Below, piece by piece: positions 24,297 through 33,757 of a stretch of DNA of 64,000 nt. This DNA comes from AG2 sp036493735 (GTDB lineage Bacteria > Gemmatimonadota > Gemmatimonadetes > Gemmatimonadales > Gemmatimonadaceae): contig DASXPH010000148.1 of assembly GCA_036493735.1 (NCBI GenBank), forward strand, positions 62,001 through 126,000. Direction: 5' to 3'. The position numbers and the translations under genes are program-made. A model generated the notes under the pieces. It worked only from the letters and a program-made list of their open reading frames with translations, searched no databases and was not told where the DNA came from. Positions within the stretch are counted from its first letter, which is position 1. The number at the start of each line of letters is the position of its first letter.

Positions 24297-26117
24297 CTAC
24301 GCGACCTCGTTGCCGGCTGGCGTAACCGGCTCGAGTACCGCGGCCTCGCTGCTCCCGGCGATCGAGCGCTCGTACGCCGCCAGGATGTGATGCCGGCTCA
24401 GCATGCCGAGCACACGGCCAGTCGGGCCATCGACCACGGGCAGGGCGTTGGCGCCACGCACGCCCATGCGGCGTGTCGCGTCGAGGAGCGTCTCGTTAGG
24501 CGTGACGGCCTCACTGGGATGCGCGAGGTCGATCGCGAGCACGATGCCGACCAGGTCGTTGTAGTTGCGCGCCATGCGGCCGAGGTCCGCGAGGTCGATG
24601 ATCCCGCACAGCCGTCCGTCGCCATCGACGACCGGGAACACCAACTGGTCGTCGTGCCCGAGATGATCGAGCAGGAGACCAACCTCCTCGCGTTCCGAGA
24701 TCGTGCGTGCTTCCGGGTTGTACGCCTCACGCACGCGAAGCTGCGCCAGCGCCGTCTCGTCCGTACCGTGCTCGATGTGCTCACCGCGACGCCGGAGCCA
24801 ACCGCTGTACAACGAGTCTGGCTCCAGCCGGCGGGCGACCAGATACGAGATCACCGTCGCGAGCATGAGCGGGAGCACGAGCGCATAGTCGTTCGTCATC
24901 TCGAAGACGAGCAGAATGCCCGTGATCGGCGCATGCGTCGACGCGGCGACGAGCGCGCCCATGCCGACGATCGCGTACGCCTCCGGCCGAATCGGGGCGT
25001 TGGGGAGTAGATGTGCCAGCGCCACACCGAATGCGCCGCCGGTGGCGGCGCCGACGTAAAGTGATGGAGTGAACAGGCCGCCCGATCCACCGGTGTTCAG
25101 CGTGATCGAGGTGGCGACGATCGACCCGAGCGAGAGAGCGGCGAGCGCGTACCACGGCATACGGCCGAAAACCTCGAGGTGGACCGCGAGGTGTCCGTAG
25201 CCGACGAGAAGGCCATTCGACGCAACGACGAGGATACCGACGAGCGCGCCCCCGGCCCATGGAATGATCCAGCGCATCCTCGTTATGCGCTTCAGCAGCG
25301 ACTCGACGCCGAAGAACACGCGAACGAAGAGCGCCGCCGTGGCGCCAGTGACGATGCCGAGCAGCGGAAAGAAGAAGAAGACCTCGCGCGCGCTGCCGTA
25401 GCTGTACTCCACCGGAATGGGAAACGCCGGATGATTCCCGAAGACGGCACGCGAGACGACGGCCGCGATGACGCTCGCGACCACCACCGGCGGAAAGGCC
25501 GTGACGGCGAGCGATCCCAGGATCTCCTCGAGGGCGAAGAATGCGCCGGCGATGGGCGCATTGAAGGCGGCGGAGATGGCGGCTCCCGCACCCGCGCCGA
25601 CGAGCACGCGCATGCGCTCGTGGCTGAATCCGAAGGCGCGGCCGAACAACGAGCCGATGGCGCTTCCAAAGACAACCACGGGCCCTTCACTGCCGGCGGA
25701 TCCTCCCGCGCCGATCGTGATGGCACTAGCCGCGGTTCGCGCGAGCGCCGGACGCAGCGGGATGTCGCCGCCGCGGCGGACCACGGAGAGCTGCACATCG
25801 GGGACGTTCATCCCATCGTGGCCACGCCCGATGTAGCGCATGAACCACCAGGCGAGTGCGATTCCCGCGGCGGTAATCACCGGCCGGTACGCAAATACGG
25901 CGAACCGCGGCATGATCTCCGTCGGCAGCCGGTAGAACAGCGTGAAGGCCAGATCGATCGATTTGTAAAAGGCCGCGACACCCAGCGCGCTCAGGACGCC
26001 GATGGCAAGCGAGAACGATATGAGAATGGCGTTCTCGCTCAGCTCGAGCGCGTTGAACCACGCCGTGATACCGCGCCACGTGTCCCGCACGCCGGCCCGG
26101 CGCTGTTTCTCTTCCAT
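24297..26117 (-). CDS. ClC family chloride channel/antiporter with CBS pair
   Basis: A 606-residue membrane protein: about 18 hydrophobic helices (residues 20-430), then two CBS domains (about 460-595). The selectivity signature GSAGSEGPVVVFGSAIG near 138 has the gating Glu; a second glycine-rich GSGGLFTPSLYVGAATGGAFG lies near 345. The CBS pair (TISEREEVGLLLDHLGHDDQLVFPVVDGDGRLCGIIDL and the later MGVRGANALPVVDG) probably senses nucleotides. It probably moves chloride or another halide, perhaps coupled to protons. The start is the ATG at 26117; the TTG three codons upstream is less likely. Confidence 0.92.
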   Translation of the reverse strand: MEEKQRRAGVRDTWRGITAWFNALELSENAILISFSLAIGVLSALGVAAFYKSIDLAFTLFYRLPTEIMPRFAVFAYRPVITAAGIALAWWFMRYIGRGHDGMNVPDVQLSVVRRGGDIPLRPALARTAASAITIGAGGSAGSEGPVVVFGSAIGSLFGRAFGFSHERMRVLVGAGAGAAISAAFNAPIAGAFFALEEILGSLAVTAFPPVVVASVIAAVVSRAVFGNHPAFPIPVEYSYGSAREVFFFFPLLGIVTGATAALFVRVFFGVESLLKRITRMRWIIPWAGGALVGILVVASNGLLVGYGHLAVHLEVFGRMPWYALAALSLGSIVATSITLNTGGSGGLFTPSLYVGAATGGAFGVALAHLLPNAPIRPEAYAIVGMGALVAASTHAPITGILLVFEMTNDYALVLPLMLATVISYLVARRLEPDSLYSGWLRRRGEHIEHGTDETALAQLRVREAYNPEARTISEREEVGLLLDHLGHDDQLVFPVVDGDGRLCGIIDLADLGRMARNYNDLVGIVLAIDLAHPSEAVTPNETLLDATRRMGVRGANALPVVDGPTGRVLGMLSRHHILAAYERSIAGSSEAAVLEPVTPAGNEVA

Positions 26118-26184
26118 GGAGACCAATATACGCCGCCGCTCGACGGTTCAGTCTTCCGGCCAGGTCGTGTATCCTCCTCTCGAC

Positions 26185-27186
26185 ATGCGTGTCGTCACTG
26201 TGAACCCCATCACTCCCGAGCCCCGCGCTATCGAGGAAGCAGCGGCCGTGTTGCGCCGCGGCGGGCTCGTCGCGTTTCCGACAGAGACCGTCTACGGGCT
26301 GGGCGCGAATGCGCTCGACGCCAATGCCGTTGCGGGCATCTTCGCCGCCAAGGGACGGCCGTCCTTCAACCCGCTCATCGTCCATGTGCCCGACGAGGCA
26401 GGCGCTCGCGCATTGGTGCGCGAATGGCCGGAACATGCTTCGGTACTCGCGCGACGGTTTTGGCCTGGGCCCCTGACACTCGTGCTCCACAAGTTGGCAA
26501 TCGTCCCTGACATCGTGACGGCGGGCATCGATTCGGTGGCGCTGCGTGTCCCGTCGCATCCGATCGCGCTTGCGCTCCTTCGCGCTTCCCGATTGCCTCT
26601 CGCGGCGCCGAGTGCCAACCGGTCGATGGCACTCTCGCCTACGACGGCTCGGCACGTTGAGAAGTCGCTCGGCGATCGCGTCGATATCATCCTCGATGGC
26701 GGGCCGACGGCAGTCGGCATCGAGTCCACGGTGATCGACTTGCGTGGGCGGCGACCACTCATCCTGAGACCGGGAGTGATCGGCGTGCGAGAGCTCGAGC
26801 CACTCGTCGGGCCGCTCGGCGAGCCTAACGAGGAGAGCGGCGAGTCTCCGCGCCCGGCGCCGGGCATGCTCGAGCGACATTACGCCCCGCTGGCGAGGCT
26901 GGTGCTCTTCGCGCGCGCGGAAGCCGCCGGCACTCTCGAGGAGGCTCGCTCCTTGACCGCGCGCGGCAAAGAGGTGGCGATGCTCGTACTCGGCGAATCA
27001 GCGGGCGCGGGCCGGGTCGTTCGCATGCCCCGAGAGGCCACTCGTTATGCCCAGCGCCTCTACGCGACCTTACACGAGCTGGACGACGCGGGGTGCGAGG
27101 TGGTGTTCGTTGAGCGCGTGCCACCGGAAAGCGACTGGGATGGAGTTCGTGACCGCCTCGAGCGGGCCGCGAAATCCAAAAGCTGA
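26185..27186 (+). CDS. tsaC: L-threonylcarbamoyladenylate synthase (Sua5/YwlC type)
   Basis: This enzyme makes threonylcarbamoyl-AMP from Thr, bicarbonate and ATP, the first step of the t6A37 modification of ANN-decoding tRNAs. The 333-residue length fits the Sua5 form: a YrdC domain (residues 1-205; GGLVAFPTETVYGLGANA, KGRPSFNPLIVHV, PSANRSMALSPTTA) plus the C-terminal SUA5 Rossmann domain (APGMLERHYAP near 228 to the end). The ATG at 26185 starts the conserved N-terminus; earlier in-frame codons lie in the divergent ClC gene. The 67-bp gap to ClC is the divergent promoter region. Confidence 0.94.
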   Translation: MRVVTVNPITPEPRAIEEAAAVLRRGGLVAFPTETVYGLGANALDANAVAGIFAAKGRPSFNPLIVHVPDEAGARALVREWPEHASVLARRFWPGPLTLVLHKLAIVPDIVTAGIDSVALRVPSHPIALALLRASRLPLAAPSANRSMALSPTTARHVEKSLGDRVDIILDGGPTAVGIESTVIDLRGRRPLILRPGVIGVRELEPLVGPLGEPNEESGESPRPAPGMLERHYAPLARLVLFARAEAAGTLEEARSLTARGKEVAMLVLGESAGAGRVVRMPREATRYAQRLYATLHELDDAGCEVVFVERVPPESDWDGVRDRLERAAKSKS

Positions 27187-27197
27187 CACTCGGGCGC

Positions 27198-30100
27198 TCA
27201 CTTCGATCGAGGCGCTGGCTTTCGTTTCGTCCGGTTCTGTACGCCGATCGTGTTTTCGGCCGTTAGGCGGCTGATCAGCTTGTGCAGCGGATCGATGCCC
27301 GCTCGCGAAGGCAGCTGCGACGTCGTGAGCACGATGTGCTGCGGACCGTCATGAATGAGCTGCTTCCGGAGGTAGATGGAGACGCCATCGTTGTCCGGCG
27401 CCTTCTGGCCGCGGGCCGGGCGCGTGAAGACGCCAATGTCGACCCAATCCCGCATCGGGATGGGCGTCTCCGCGCCGAGGCTGTCGGCCCGCAGCTTCTT
27501 CGACGTGAGATAGAGATCGAGCCGATACTGGCCGTCCGGTGCGTCGGTGGCGATCGCGGAGTCGGCTTTGAGCTCGAACAGCGTGATCGTCTCAAACATG
27601 TCCTTGATGAGATACTTCAGGGAGTCGGGGGTCGCGGCGCGCAGTGAATCGACGAGCTCGAGGGATGTCGGATACGGAGGCCCCCGAAACTTCTCGGCGT
27701 TGAGAAATCCCCGAATCGCCGCGTTCATTCTCGCTTCGCCGATGTAGTCGCGCAGCGCGTACATCACGAGCGATCCCTTGTTGTAGTGGATGTACGGCTG
27801 GTTCTCATTGAGCGCGAGCGGCAATTCGCGTTTGCGTTCCGTGCTCCGGCCCGTGAGATAGCGATCGAGCTCGTACTCGAGGAATCGCCGCATTGCTGCC
27901 GGGCCATACTCCTTCTCCATCACCATCAGCGCGGAATACTGAGCGAGCGTCTCGGAGAGGAGCGTCGCACCGCGAGCATCGGCGCCGATCACCTGGTGGG
28001 CCCACCACTGGTGCGCCACTTCGTGCGCCGTGACGTAGAAGGGATAGTCGATGTCGGCCGTCTTCTCGACGCGCGCCGTGAAGCCGATTGCTTCGGAGTA
28101 TGGGATGGTGTTCGGCAACGACTGGGCAAACACCGCGTAGCGCGGGAACTCGACGATCCTGACCTGATGGTGCTGATAGGGGCCGAAGTTTTCGCTGTAA
28201 TAGTCGAGAGACTTCTTCACCGCCGAGATCATCGTCTCGACATTCCAGCGGTGGGTCGGATGATAGTAGACGCCGATGTCGACCTTTCGGCCGTCCGGCG
28301 AGGTCCAGCTATCGGTCGCCGTTGCATAACGAGCAGACTGGAATGCCCAGAGGTTCAGGATCGGCGAATCCATCTTGTAGTGGAAGTACCGCCGGCCGCC
28401 TTCGTTCCATTCGCGCTGCAGGTATCCCGACGTGATCGCGATCTGATCAGGCGCGGTACTCACCGTCGCGTCGTAATCGATCCAATCGGCGTCGGCGCCA
28501 AGATAGTTGTTCGCTCGCGCCGTCGGATCGTCGGGCGACTTCATGCGCGGCAGCGGCGCGAGCTTCTCCTTCTTGCGGTCGTCATCGTCGGACAGCTCGG
28601 CACGACGCGCATAGCCGATGCCGGGCATGAATGAGGCATTCTCGATGAACGTGCCGTTCGATACCAGGTCCGTGTTCTCGATCGTATTGGCGAAGCCGCG
28701 GGTCGTCCGCGACATGTCGAAGGTGAGCACGAGCGAATCACCCGGCGCGAGCGGCGTGTCGAGCCGGTGCAGGTAGTACTCGTGCGCGCTGTCGGCCAGG
28801 ACCGGATGGGATGGTCGGTCGAAGGCGAGCGACCGTACGCGCATGTCGCGGTCGAGCCGAAGATCCACGGTGTCGATCGGCACCTGCGTTTTGTTCCGGA
28901 GCACATAGTGTCCGCGGACGCGCATCGCCGCGCGCTCCGGTACCAGATCCACCTGTACCTGGACGGCGGTTATCCGCGGCTGAGCGATGCCCTCATACCG
29001 CTTGTAGCGCCGCTCGTACTCGGCGCGAATATGGCGACGCTGCACCGACGTCGAGTAGCGATTCAGGACGTCGGTGTTGTAGAAGAGAAATCCACCAACA
29101 CCGATGAACGAGAGGCTGGCGAATGCCGTGACGCCGCGCGTGCCCGAACCAAAACGCAGTCGTGCGAGGCGCGCGCGCCAGCGGGCGTGCGTCTCTTCGC
29201 CACGAACCCAGAAGAGGTTGGAGAGCACCGCGAGCAGAATCGCGAACGCGCCCCAGTACAGCTTCCAATAAAGGAAGGGATGAGCGAACGGTCCCCAGCG
29301 GTTCATATCCGAGTACTGCAAGCCGCTGTCGCTGTTGTATTGGTACAGATTGCGCTCGAGGCCGAAGCTTCCGAGGATGTCGAGTCCGAGAACGATGAAC
29401 GCGATGAAGACGATCAGGTGCCCCATGTACTTGTGGTTCACGAGCACGTGAACGGTCATCGCGAGCACCGCCAGCAACAGCAGGTCGATGAAGCGAAATC
29501 CGAAGAGCGCCTGCAGATACAGTGGCACCTCGAAGCGCGTGTAGCCACTGGCGGCCTGGGTCGCGATGCCCGTGAGCATGACGACGATGAGCAGCAGCGC
29601 AAGCACGCCCATCAGCGCCGTAAGCTTCGCCGCGAATGCCGTCACGTTAGGCACCGGCATGGCGTCGGTGATCTGGGCGAGCTTCACATCTCGCTCGGCC
29701 CAAATCAGCTCGCCCGAGTAGAACGCGATGATGACGAGCATGAACAGGCCGAAGCTGCCGTTCAGAATCTCGACCATCTTGTACGTCAGGGGCCACGTCT
29801 CGGTCCCGTACAGCTTGTCGAGCTGCTGCGACAGGAGGACCATATAGAGCACGCCCGCCGCGACGATCGTGTAGAAATAGCCGTTCCGGACGATCCGCCA
29901 GAATGCGCGGATCGTCATCGACAGATACTGCCGGAGTCGGGCTCCGAAATCGAAGCGCCGTTTTGCCGAGGGCAGTTCGACAGTCCGTACCGGCCGCGGG
30001 GGCGCGACGAGCGCCTCTTGCGGCGGCGCCAGCTCGGTATGTCCACGCGGCTCCGACGCCGCATACGAGAAGCGAAAGCGCCAGTATGCGAGCGCGAGCA

Positions 30101-30881
30101 CTACGACTCCAAACGCAACCCAGATCGCCCGGTTGGCCAGCAGCACGCCAGAGAGGGGCACGTATCGCGTATTGCGGTCGGCGATTGGCCAGTACTCGGT
30201 GATCACTCCCAACGCGCGCAAGCCGAACGGATCGAGCAGCGCACCGGTCTGCTTGTCGGTGATGTCCTTGAGCAGCTGTCCGGCCATGAGGTAGCCGAGC
30301 AGAAGCAGCACGCCGCCGACATAGTTAGGCACCATCTGCCGCGTCATCGCCGGCAAGGCGAAGAAGATGGCCGCGGTGAACAGCAGGTTCGGCAGGACGA
30401 GCGTGAAGTATGGCTGTAGATACGCCCACAAATGGAATGGGCCGAATTTGTCCGGTTTCACCCAGGGCGACTTCGCGGCGAGCATGAGGCCGACCGCGAT
30501 GCCGAGCACGATGAAGGTGTTGACCGCGAGGGTGCCGAGGAATCGACCGCCGAGAAAGGCCGGCTTGGAGATCGGTGTCGTGTAGACCAGCGACTCCATG
30601 CGGGCGTCGTAGTCGCGATAGATCGCATTGCCCGCGACGGCGGCGACAATCGACATGCCGACCAGGGCGATGGTCGGCAGCAGTGAGGCAATCGCGAAGG
30701 GCGCGTTCGCCAGCACCTTCCCGCCCCCGCCGAATACCGTCGACGCCTCGCGAAAGGCGCCGCCGCTCAGCAGCATGAAGAGGAACCCGATCGCGGCGTA
30801 GATGCCGAAGTACACCCAGGTCGAGATGCGCCGCAGATAGTACGCGAGCTCCCAGCGGAGCACGAGCACGAACTGGGGCAT
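27198..30881 (-). CDS. Fused ABC-2 permease and M1 family aminopeptidase
   Basis: A 1227-residue membrane protein. The first half (about 1-590) is an ABC-2 type permease with about a dozen membrane segments, starting MPQFVLVLRWELAYYLRR, with cytoplasmic loops carrying charged pieces. The second half is an M1 metallopeptidase: zinc site H-E-V-A-H (953-957) and SETLAQ with the distal Glu about twenty residues later, preceded by a beta-rich N-terminal domain. The ATG at 30881 overlaps the ATPase gene stop by one base (TGATG), so ATPase and permease-peptidase are translationally coupled. The natural substrate is unknown; the peptidase should face the periplasm. Confidence 0.9.
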   Translation of the reverse strand: MPQFVLVLRWELAYYLRRISTWVYFGIYAAIGFLFMLLSGGAFREASTVFGGGGKVLANAPFAIASLLPTIALVGMSIVAAVAGNAIYRDYDARMESLVYTTPISKPAFLGGRFLGTLAVNTFIVLGIAVGLMLAAKSPWVKPDKFGPFHLWAYLQPYFTLVLPNLLFTAAIFFALPAMTRQMVPNYVGGVLLLLGYLMAGQLLKDITDKQTGALLDPFGLRALGVITEYWPIADRNTRYVPLSGVLLANRAIWVAFGVVVLALAYWRFRFSYAASEPRGHTELAPPQEALVAPPRPVRTVELPSAKRRFDFGARLRQYLSMTIRAFWRIVRNGYFYTIVAAGVLYMVLLSQQLDKLYGTETWPLTYKMVEILNGSFGLFMLVIIAFYSGELIWAERDVKLAQITDAMPVPNVTAFAAKLTALMGVLALLLIVVMLTGIATQAASGYTRFEVPLYLQALFGFRFIDLLLLAVLAMTVHVLVNHKYMGHLIVFIAFIVLGLDILGSFGLERNLYQYNSDSGLQYSDMNRWGPFAHPFLYWKLYWGAFAILLAVLSNLFWVRGEETHARWRARLARLRFGSGTRGVTAFASLSFIGVGGFLFYNTDVLNRYSTSVQRRHIRAEYERRYKRYEGIAQPRITAVQVQVDLVPERAAMRVRGHYVLRNKTQVPIDTVDLRLDRDMRVRSLAFDRPSHPVLADSAHEYYLHRLDTPLAPGDSLVLTFDMSRTTRGFANTIENTDLVSNGTFIENASFMPGIGYARRAELSDDDDRKKEKLAPLPRMKSPDDPTARANNYLGADADWIDYDATVSTAPDQIAITSGYLQREWNEGGRRYFHYKMDSPILNLWAFQSARYATATDSWTSPDGRKVDIGVYYHPTHRWNVETMISAVKKSLDYYSENFGPYQHHQVRIVEFPRYAVFAQSLPNTIPYSEAIGFTARVEKTADIDYPFYVTAHEVAHQWWAHQVIGADARGATLLSETLAQYSALMVMEKEYGPAAMRRFLEYELDRYLTGRSTERKRELPLALNENQPYIHYNKGSLVMYALRDYIGEARMNAAIRGFLNAEKFRGPPYPTSLELVDSLRAATPDSLKYLIKDMFETITLFELKADSAIATDAPDGQYRLDLYLTSKKLRADSLGAETPIPMRDWVDIGVFTRPARGQKAPDNDGVSIYLRKQLIHDGPQHIVLTTSQLPSRAGIDPLHKLISRLTAENTIGVQNRTKRKPAPRSK

Positions 30882-31825
30882 CAGTCGCTGCCTGTCGTTT
30901 CGTGAAAGGCCGGAGCAGCCGCCGTCGCATCGGCGGCGAACGGCGCCTCTGGCGCATGGGTCGCGCGCATGGCCGCGAAATACACATCTTCTAAACCGGG
31001 CTCGACGAGCTCGTAGCCCGACTCGGGCTGAGCGTCGGCGTGCACACGAATAACCGTGCGGCCCGCGAGCAGCTTGGTGGACAGTACGGCGTAGCGCGCC
31101 TGATGGCCGGGCAAGTCGTCGCGCGTCACGATGCGCCGCCAGATCCGCCCCTTCAGCCGGGCGACGGCAGCCTGGGGATCGTCCTCGAGACGGATGCGGC
31201 CGCGATCGATGATCGCGACGCGGGAGCACAATTCGCTCACGTCATCAACGATGTGAGTGGACAGAATCACAATGCTGTTCTGTCCGAGCTCGGCAAGGAG
31301 ATTCAAAAAGCGAACACGCTCCTCGGGATCGAGCCCCGCGGTGGGCTCATCCACAATGATGAGTCGCGGATTACCGAGCAGCGCTACGGCAATGCCGAAA
31401 CGCTGGCGCATGCCGCCCGAAAAACCGCCGAGCTGCTTGGCGCGATCGTTCTGCAGATTCGTCTGCTCGAGCAGCGCGGTGACGAGCCGCCTTCGCTCGG
31501 CGCGATCGGTGATGCCCTTGAGGACCGCGAAGTGATCGAGGAGGTCCTCGGCGCTGACCTTTGGATAGACGCCGAACTCCTGTGGCAGATAGCCGAGGGT
31601 GCGGCGCACCGCCTCCTTTTCACGCAGGACGTCGATGTCGCCGAGATGGACCGTCCCGGTATCCGGTTCCTGTAACGTCGCGATGATCCGCATGAGCGTC
31701 GACTTGCCGGCGCCGTTAGGCCCGAGAAGGCCAAACATGCCCGGGGCGATGGAGAGCGACACCTGGTCCAGGGCGCGCGTGCCATTGGGGTATGTCTTCG
31801 ACAGATTCTCGATGCGAAGTTGCAT
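30881..31825 (-). CDS. ABC transporter ATP-binding protein
   Basis: A 314-residue cytoplasmic ATPase. Walker A GPNGAGKST is at 35-43, the Q-loop in YLPQEFGVY near 95, signature FSGGMRQR near 150, Walker B LIIVDEPTAGLD near 175 and the H-loop STHIVDD near 205. A C-terminal 75-residue extension ends Ala-rich. The start is the ATG at 31825, with four bases between it and the porin stop; it overlaps the permease-peptidase gene at the other end. It energises the fused permease; the substrate is unknown. Confidence 0.93.
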   Translation of the reverse strand: MQLRIENLSKTYPNGTRALDQVSLSIAPGMFGLLGPNGAGKSTLMRIIATLQEPDTGTVHLGDIDVLREKEAVRRTLGYLPQEFGVYPKVSAEDLLDHFAVLKGITDRAERRRLVTALLEQTNLQNDRAKQLGGFSGGMRQRFGIAVALLGNPRLIIVDEPTAGLDPEERVRFLNLLAELGQNSIVILSTHIVDDVSELCSRVAIIDRGRIRLEDDPQAAVARLKGRIWRRIVTRDDLPGHQARYAVLSTKLLAGRTVIRVHADAQPESGYELVEPGLEDVYFAAMRATHAPEAPFAADATAAAPAFHETTGSD

Positions 31826-31829
31826 GCGA

Positions 31830-32927
31830 TTACCAGATGACGTGCAAACCGAGAAGCAATTCGTTCGTTGGCGAGAGCAGGCGGCTCGGGAAGGACGAAC
31901 GGACGAAATTCGCCGAGAGACGAGTCGCCGCCGTCTCGATGAAATAGCTCCCCCCCGCCGTGATCTGCCGCTCCGCCACGGTGGTGGGTCCTGACTCGTT
32001 ATGCAGATCGGGGTCCCAGTAGTCCCACCGGCCAACCAGTTCGATGTCTGGGCGGGGCCGGATTGCCCCCAACCCATAGTAACCGAGTCGCCGAGTGTTG
32101 CCGTCACGCGCGCCCATGACCTCCGAACGGAGCGTCAGCCAGCCCGTTCGAAATTGCCCTTCACCGCCCGCGCGCTCACGGCGATCAGTGACGTTTGTAG
32201 CGCCTTCGAAGCCGCCCGATCCGCCCAACTGAAGGGCGGAGAGGCCAGGAAGGCGAACGACGACGCGACCGATCGTGGCTTTCTGATCGTTGGCGTCGAT
32301 CTGGTTCTGGCTGTCGCCCATGTCGTTGAAGAGCCCGACCTGATACGTGACGTAGTCGTTGACGAGGCTGCCGATGGCAGTGGCGCCGACGTCGCGAATG
32401 TCGCCGAGCGTTCCGCCGCGCGCCCGCTCCTCGATGAACATCGTGCGTTGAACGGTCTCGACCTTCGTGGTGAGAGCGACGCCCTCGTATGAGAGCGGGA
32501 TGAGCTGCTGCCCCACATCGAACCGGAGCGTAGGCGCCACGGCGATGGAGATTGCCGCGTCCTGCAGCATCCGTGAGCGCTCGTCGACGCTCGCATCGCT
32601 GAGCACCGTGGAATCGCCGACGACGGTGGAGGATTTCGTCAGGCTGAGGGCCTTTGCCACATCGATGCTGACTCGCCAGTGCACCCGCGGCGAGATGCTG
32701 CCGTCCACTCGCACGAAAGCGCGCCGGACGCGATAGCTGTCGTGCGCATTGGTGATGGTATGCCCGTCGACATACCAGAGTTGTAGAAAGCCGTCGACCT
32801 TGACCTGCGGCTCCGCCGCCGGGGACGTGGACGAGGCGGTTGGTTTTGACGAGGCCGTATCCTGCGCGTAGACCGGGAGGGCGACGACCGTGGAGATAAC
32901 GAGCGCCGTTAGGCGAGAGGAGGGCAT
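31830..32927 (-). CDS. Outer membrane porin, OprP/OprO-like
   Basis: The 365-residue product has a signal peptide (MPSSRLTALVISTVVALPVYAQ) and a Ser/Thr/Pro linker. It then has VKVDGFLQLWYVDGH, RVRRAFVRVDGSISPRVHWRVSIDVAK and later repeated barrel strands, ending LLLGLHVIW with a terminal aromatic residue as in outer-membrane barrels. It resembles phosphate-selective porins O and P. It is first in a three-gene run with the ABC ATPase and permease-peptidase. The ATG at 32927 is used because an upstream start would put non-signal residues first. Confidence 0.75.
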   Translation of the reverse strand: MPSSRLTALVISTVVALPVYAQDTASSKPTASSTSPAAEPQVKVDGFLQLWYVDGHTITNAHDSYRVRRAFVRVDGSISPRVHWRVSIDVAKALSLTKSSTVVGDSTVLSDASVDERSRMLQDAAISIAVAPTLRFDVGQQLIPLSYEGVALTTKVETVQRTMFIEERARGGTLGDIRDVGATAIGSLVNDYVTYQVGLFNDMGDSQNQIDANDQKATIGRVVVRLPGLSALQLGGSGGFEGATNVTDRRERAGGEGQFRTGWLTLRSEVMGARDGNTRRLGYYGLGAIRPRPDIELVGRWDYWDPDLHNESGPTTVAERQITAGGSYFIETAATRLSANFVRSSFPSRLLSPTNELLLGLHVIW

Positions 32928-32997
32928 GCTGTCAGCGCTGTGCCGCGTGACAGACCGGGGACTCACGCACGCGGCAGGATCGCGTGGCCCCTCTCAG

Positions 32998-33219
32998 CTA
33001 CGTCTTGTGCCGGAAAATGATGCGACCGCGACTCAGATCGTAGGGCGAAACCTCGATGGTGACGCGGTCACCCTGGAGGACACGAATGCGAAATCGTCGC
33101 ATGTTGCCACCAAGAGTGGCGAGCACAGTATGCCCGTTGGTCAGCAACACACGAAACGTCGCATTCGGCAGCACCTCAGTGACCTGTCCTTCGAGTTGTA
33201 TCGGCTCTTCCTTGGCCAT
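32998..33219 (-). CDS. infA: Translation initiation factor IF-1
   Basis: This 73-residue OB-fold protein starts MAKEEPIQLEGQVTEVLPNA and contains TNGHTVLATLGGNMRRFRIRVL and GDRVTIEVSPYDLSRGRI, nearly the IF-1 consensus. It binds the A site of the 30S subunit during initiation. GAGG lies just upstream. The ATG at 33219 is preferred to in-frame codons further upstream, which add a basic non-homologous N-terminus. It sits 31 bp after rpsU, so a translation cluster is likely. Confidence 0.97.
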   Translation of the reverse strand: MAKEEPIQLEGQVTEVLPNATFRVLLTNGHTVLATLGGNMRRFRIRVLQGDRVTIEVSPYDLSRGRIIFRHKT

Positions 33220-33250
33220 GTCGCCTCGACTCGCGGTTCGACGTGCGCGC

Positions 33251-33442
33251 TTAGCGCTCGCGCGAGGCGCTGCGCTGACGTCGTCGAGCGGCGGCCGCCT
33301 TGAGCTGCCGCGCCTCACTCGGCTTCACGTAATGCCGTTTCTTCCGAAGGTCCTTCAGGATACCCGACTTGGCGATGCGTCGCTTGAAGACCTTGAGCGC
33401 CCAATCCAGACGGTCGCCTTCCTCGATCTTGATCTCGATCAT
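33251..33442 (-). CDS. rpsU: 30S ribosomal protein S21
   Basis: This 63-residue basic protein begins MIEIKIEEGDRLDWALKVFK and continues RRIAKSGILKDLRKKRHYVKPSEAR, matching bS21. A strong AGGAG lies just upstream of the ATG. It helps mRNA anti-Shine-Dalgarno pairing in the 30S subunit. It lies between csp and infA, all on the minus strand, a translation-related cluster. Confidence 0.97.
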   Translation of the reverse strand: MIEIKIEEGDRLDWALKVFKRRIAKSGILKDLRKKRHYVKPSEARQLKAAAARRRQRSASRER

Positions 33443-33481
33443 GTAACTCCTCTCCTCAGCTATGCTGCGAAATGCGGAAAT

Positions 33482-33518
33482 GCCTCGGGGTCGCTCGAAG
33501 ACCGAGCGACCCCGAGGC
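33482..33518 (-). terminator. Terminator hairpin after the cold-shock gene
   Basis: Arms of 16 bp (33482-33497 and 33503-33518; GCCTCGGGGTCGCTCG and its exact complement) close on a five-base loop. It lies in the 102-bp gap between the csp stop and rpsU. On the minus strand it is followed by a T-containing tract. It probably ends the csp transcript or attenuates rpsU/infA expression. Confidence 0.75.
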
Positions 33519-33544
33519 TGGTGCTCGCTACCCTTGCACCTGCG

Positions 33545-33757
33545 TCAGCGGGCGATCTTGACGACGTTCTCCGCCGCCGGCCCCTTGGCGCCCTGGACGA
33601 TATCAAACTCCACCCGCTCGCCTTCGGCGAGCGTCTTGAAGCCCTTGCCCTGAATTGCCGAGTGATGCACGAAGCAGTCCTTCTGTCCATTCTCCGGGGT
33701 GATGAACCCGAAGCCCTTCGCGTCGTTGAACCACTTTACAACGCCGGTCGTACGCAT
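33545..33757 (-). CDS. Cold-shock domain protein (CspA family)
   Basis: A 70-residue single OB-fold RNA chaperone. RNP1 is in KGFGFITPE (residues 14-22) and RNP2 in DCFVHHSAI (27-35); MRTTGVVKWFNDAKGFGF is typical. The ATG at 33757 has GGGAG about eight bases upstream. A leader of up to 150 bases with possible hairpins precedes it, as in cold-regulated csp mRNAs, but the transcription start is not known. Confidence 0.96.
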   Translation of the reverse strand: MRTTGVVKWFNDAKGFGFITPENGQKDCFVHHSAIQGKGFKTLAEGERVEFDIVQGAKGPAAENVVKIAR

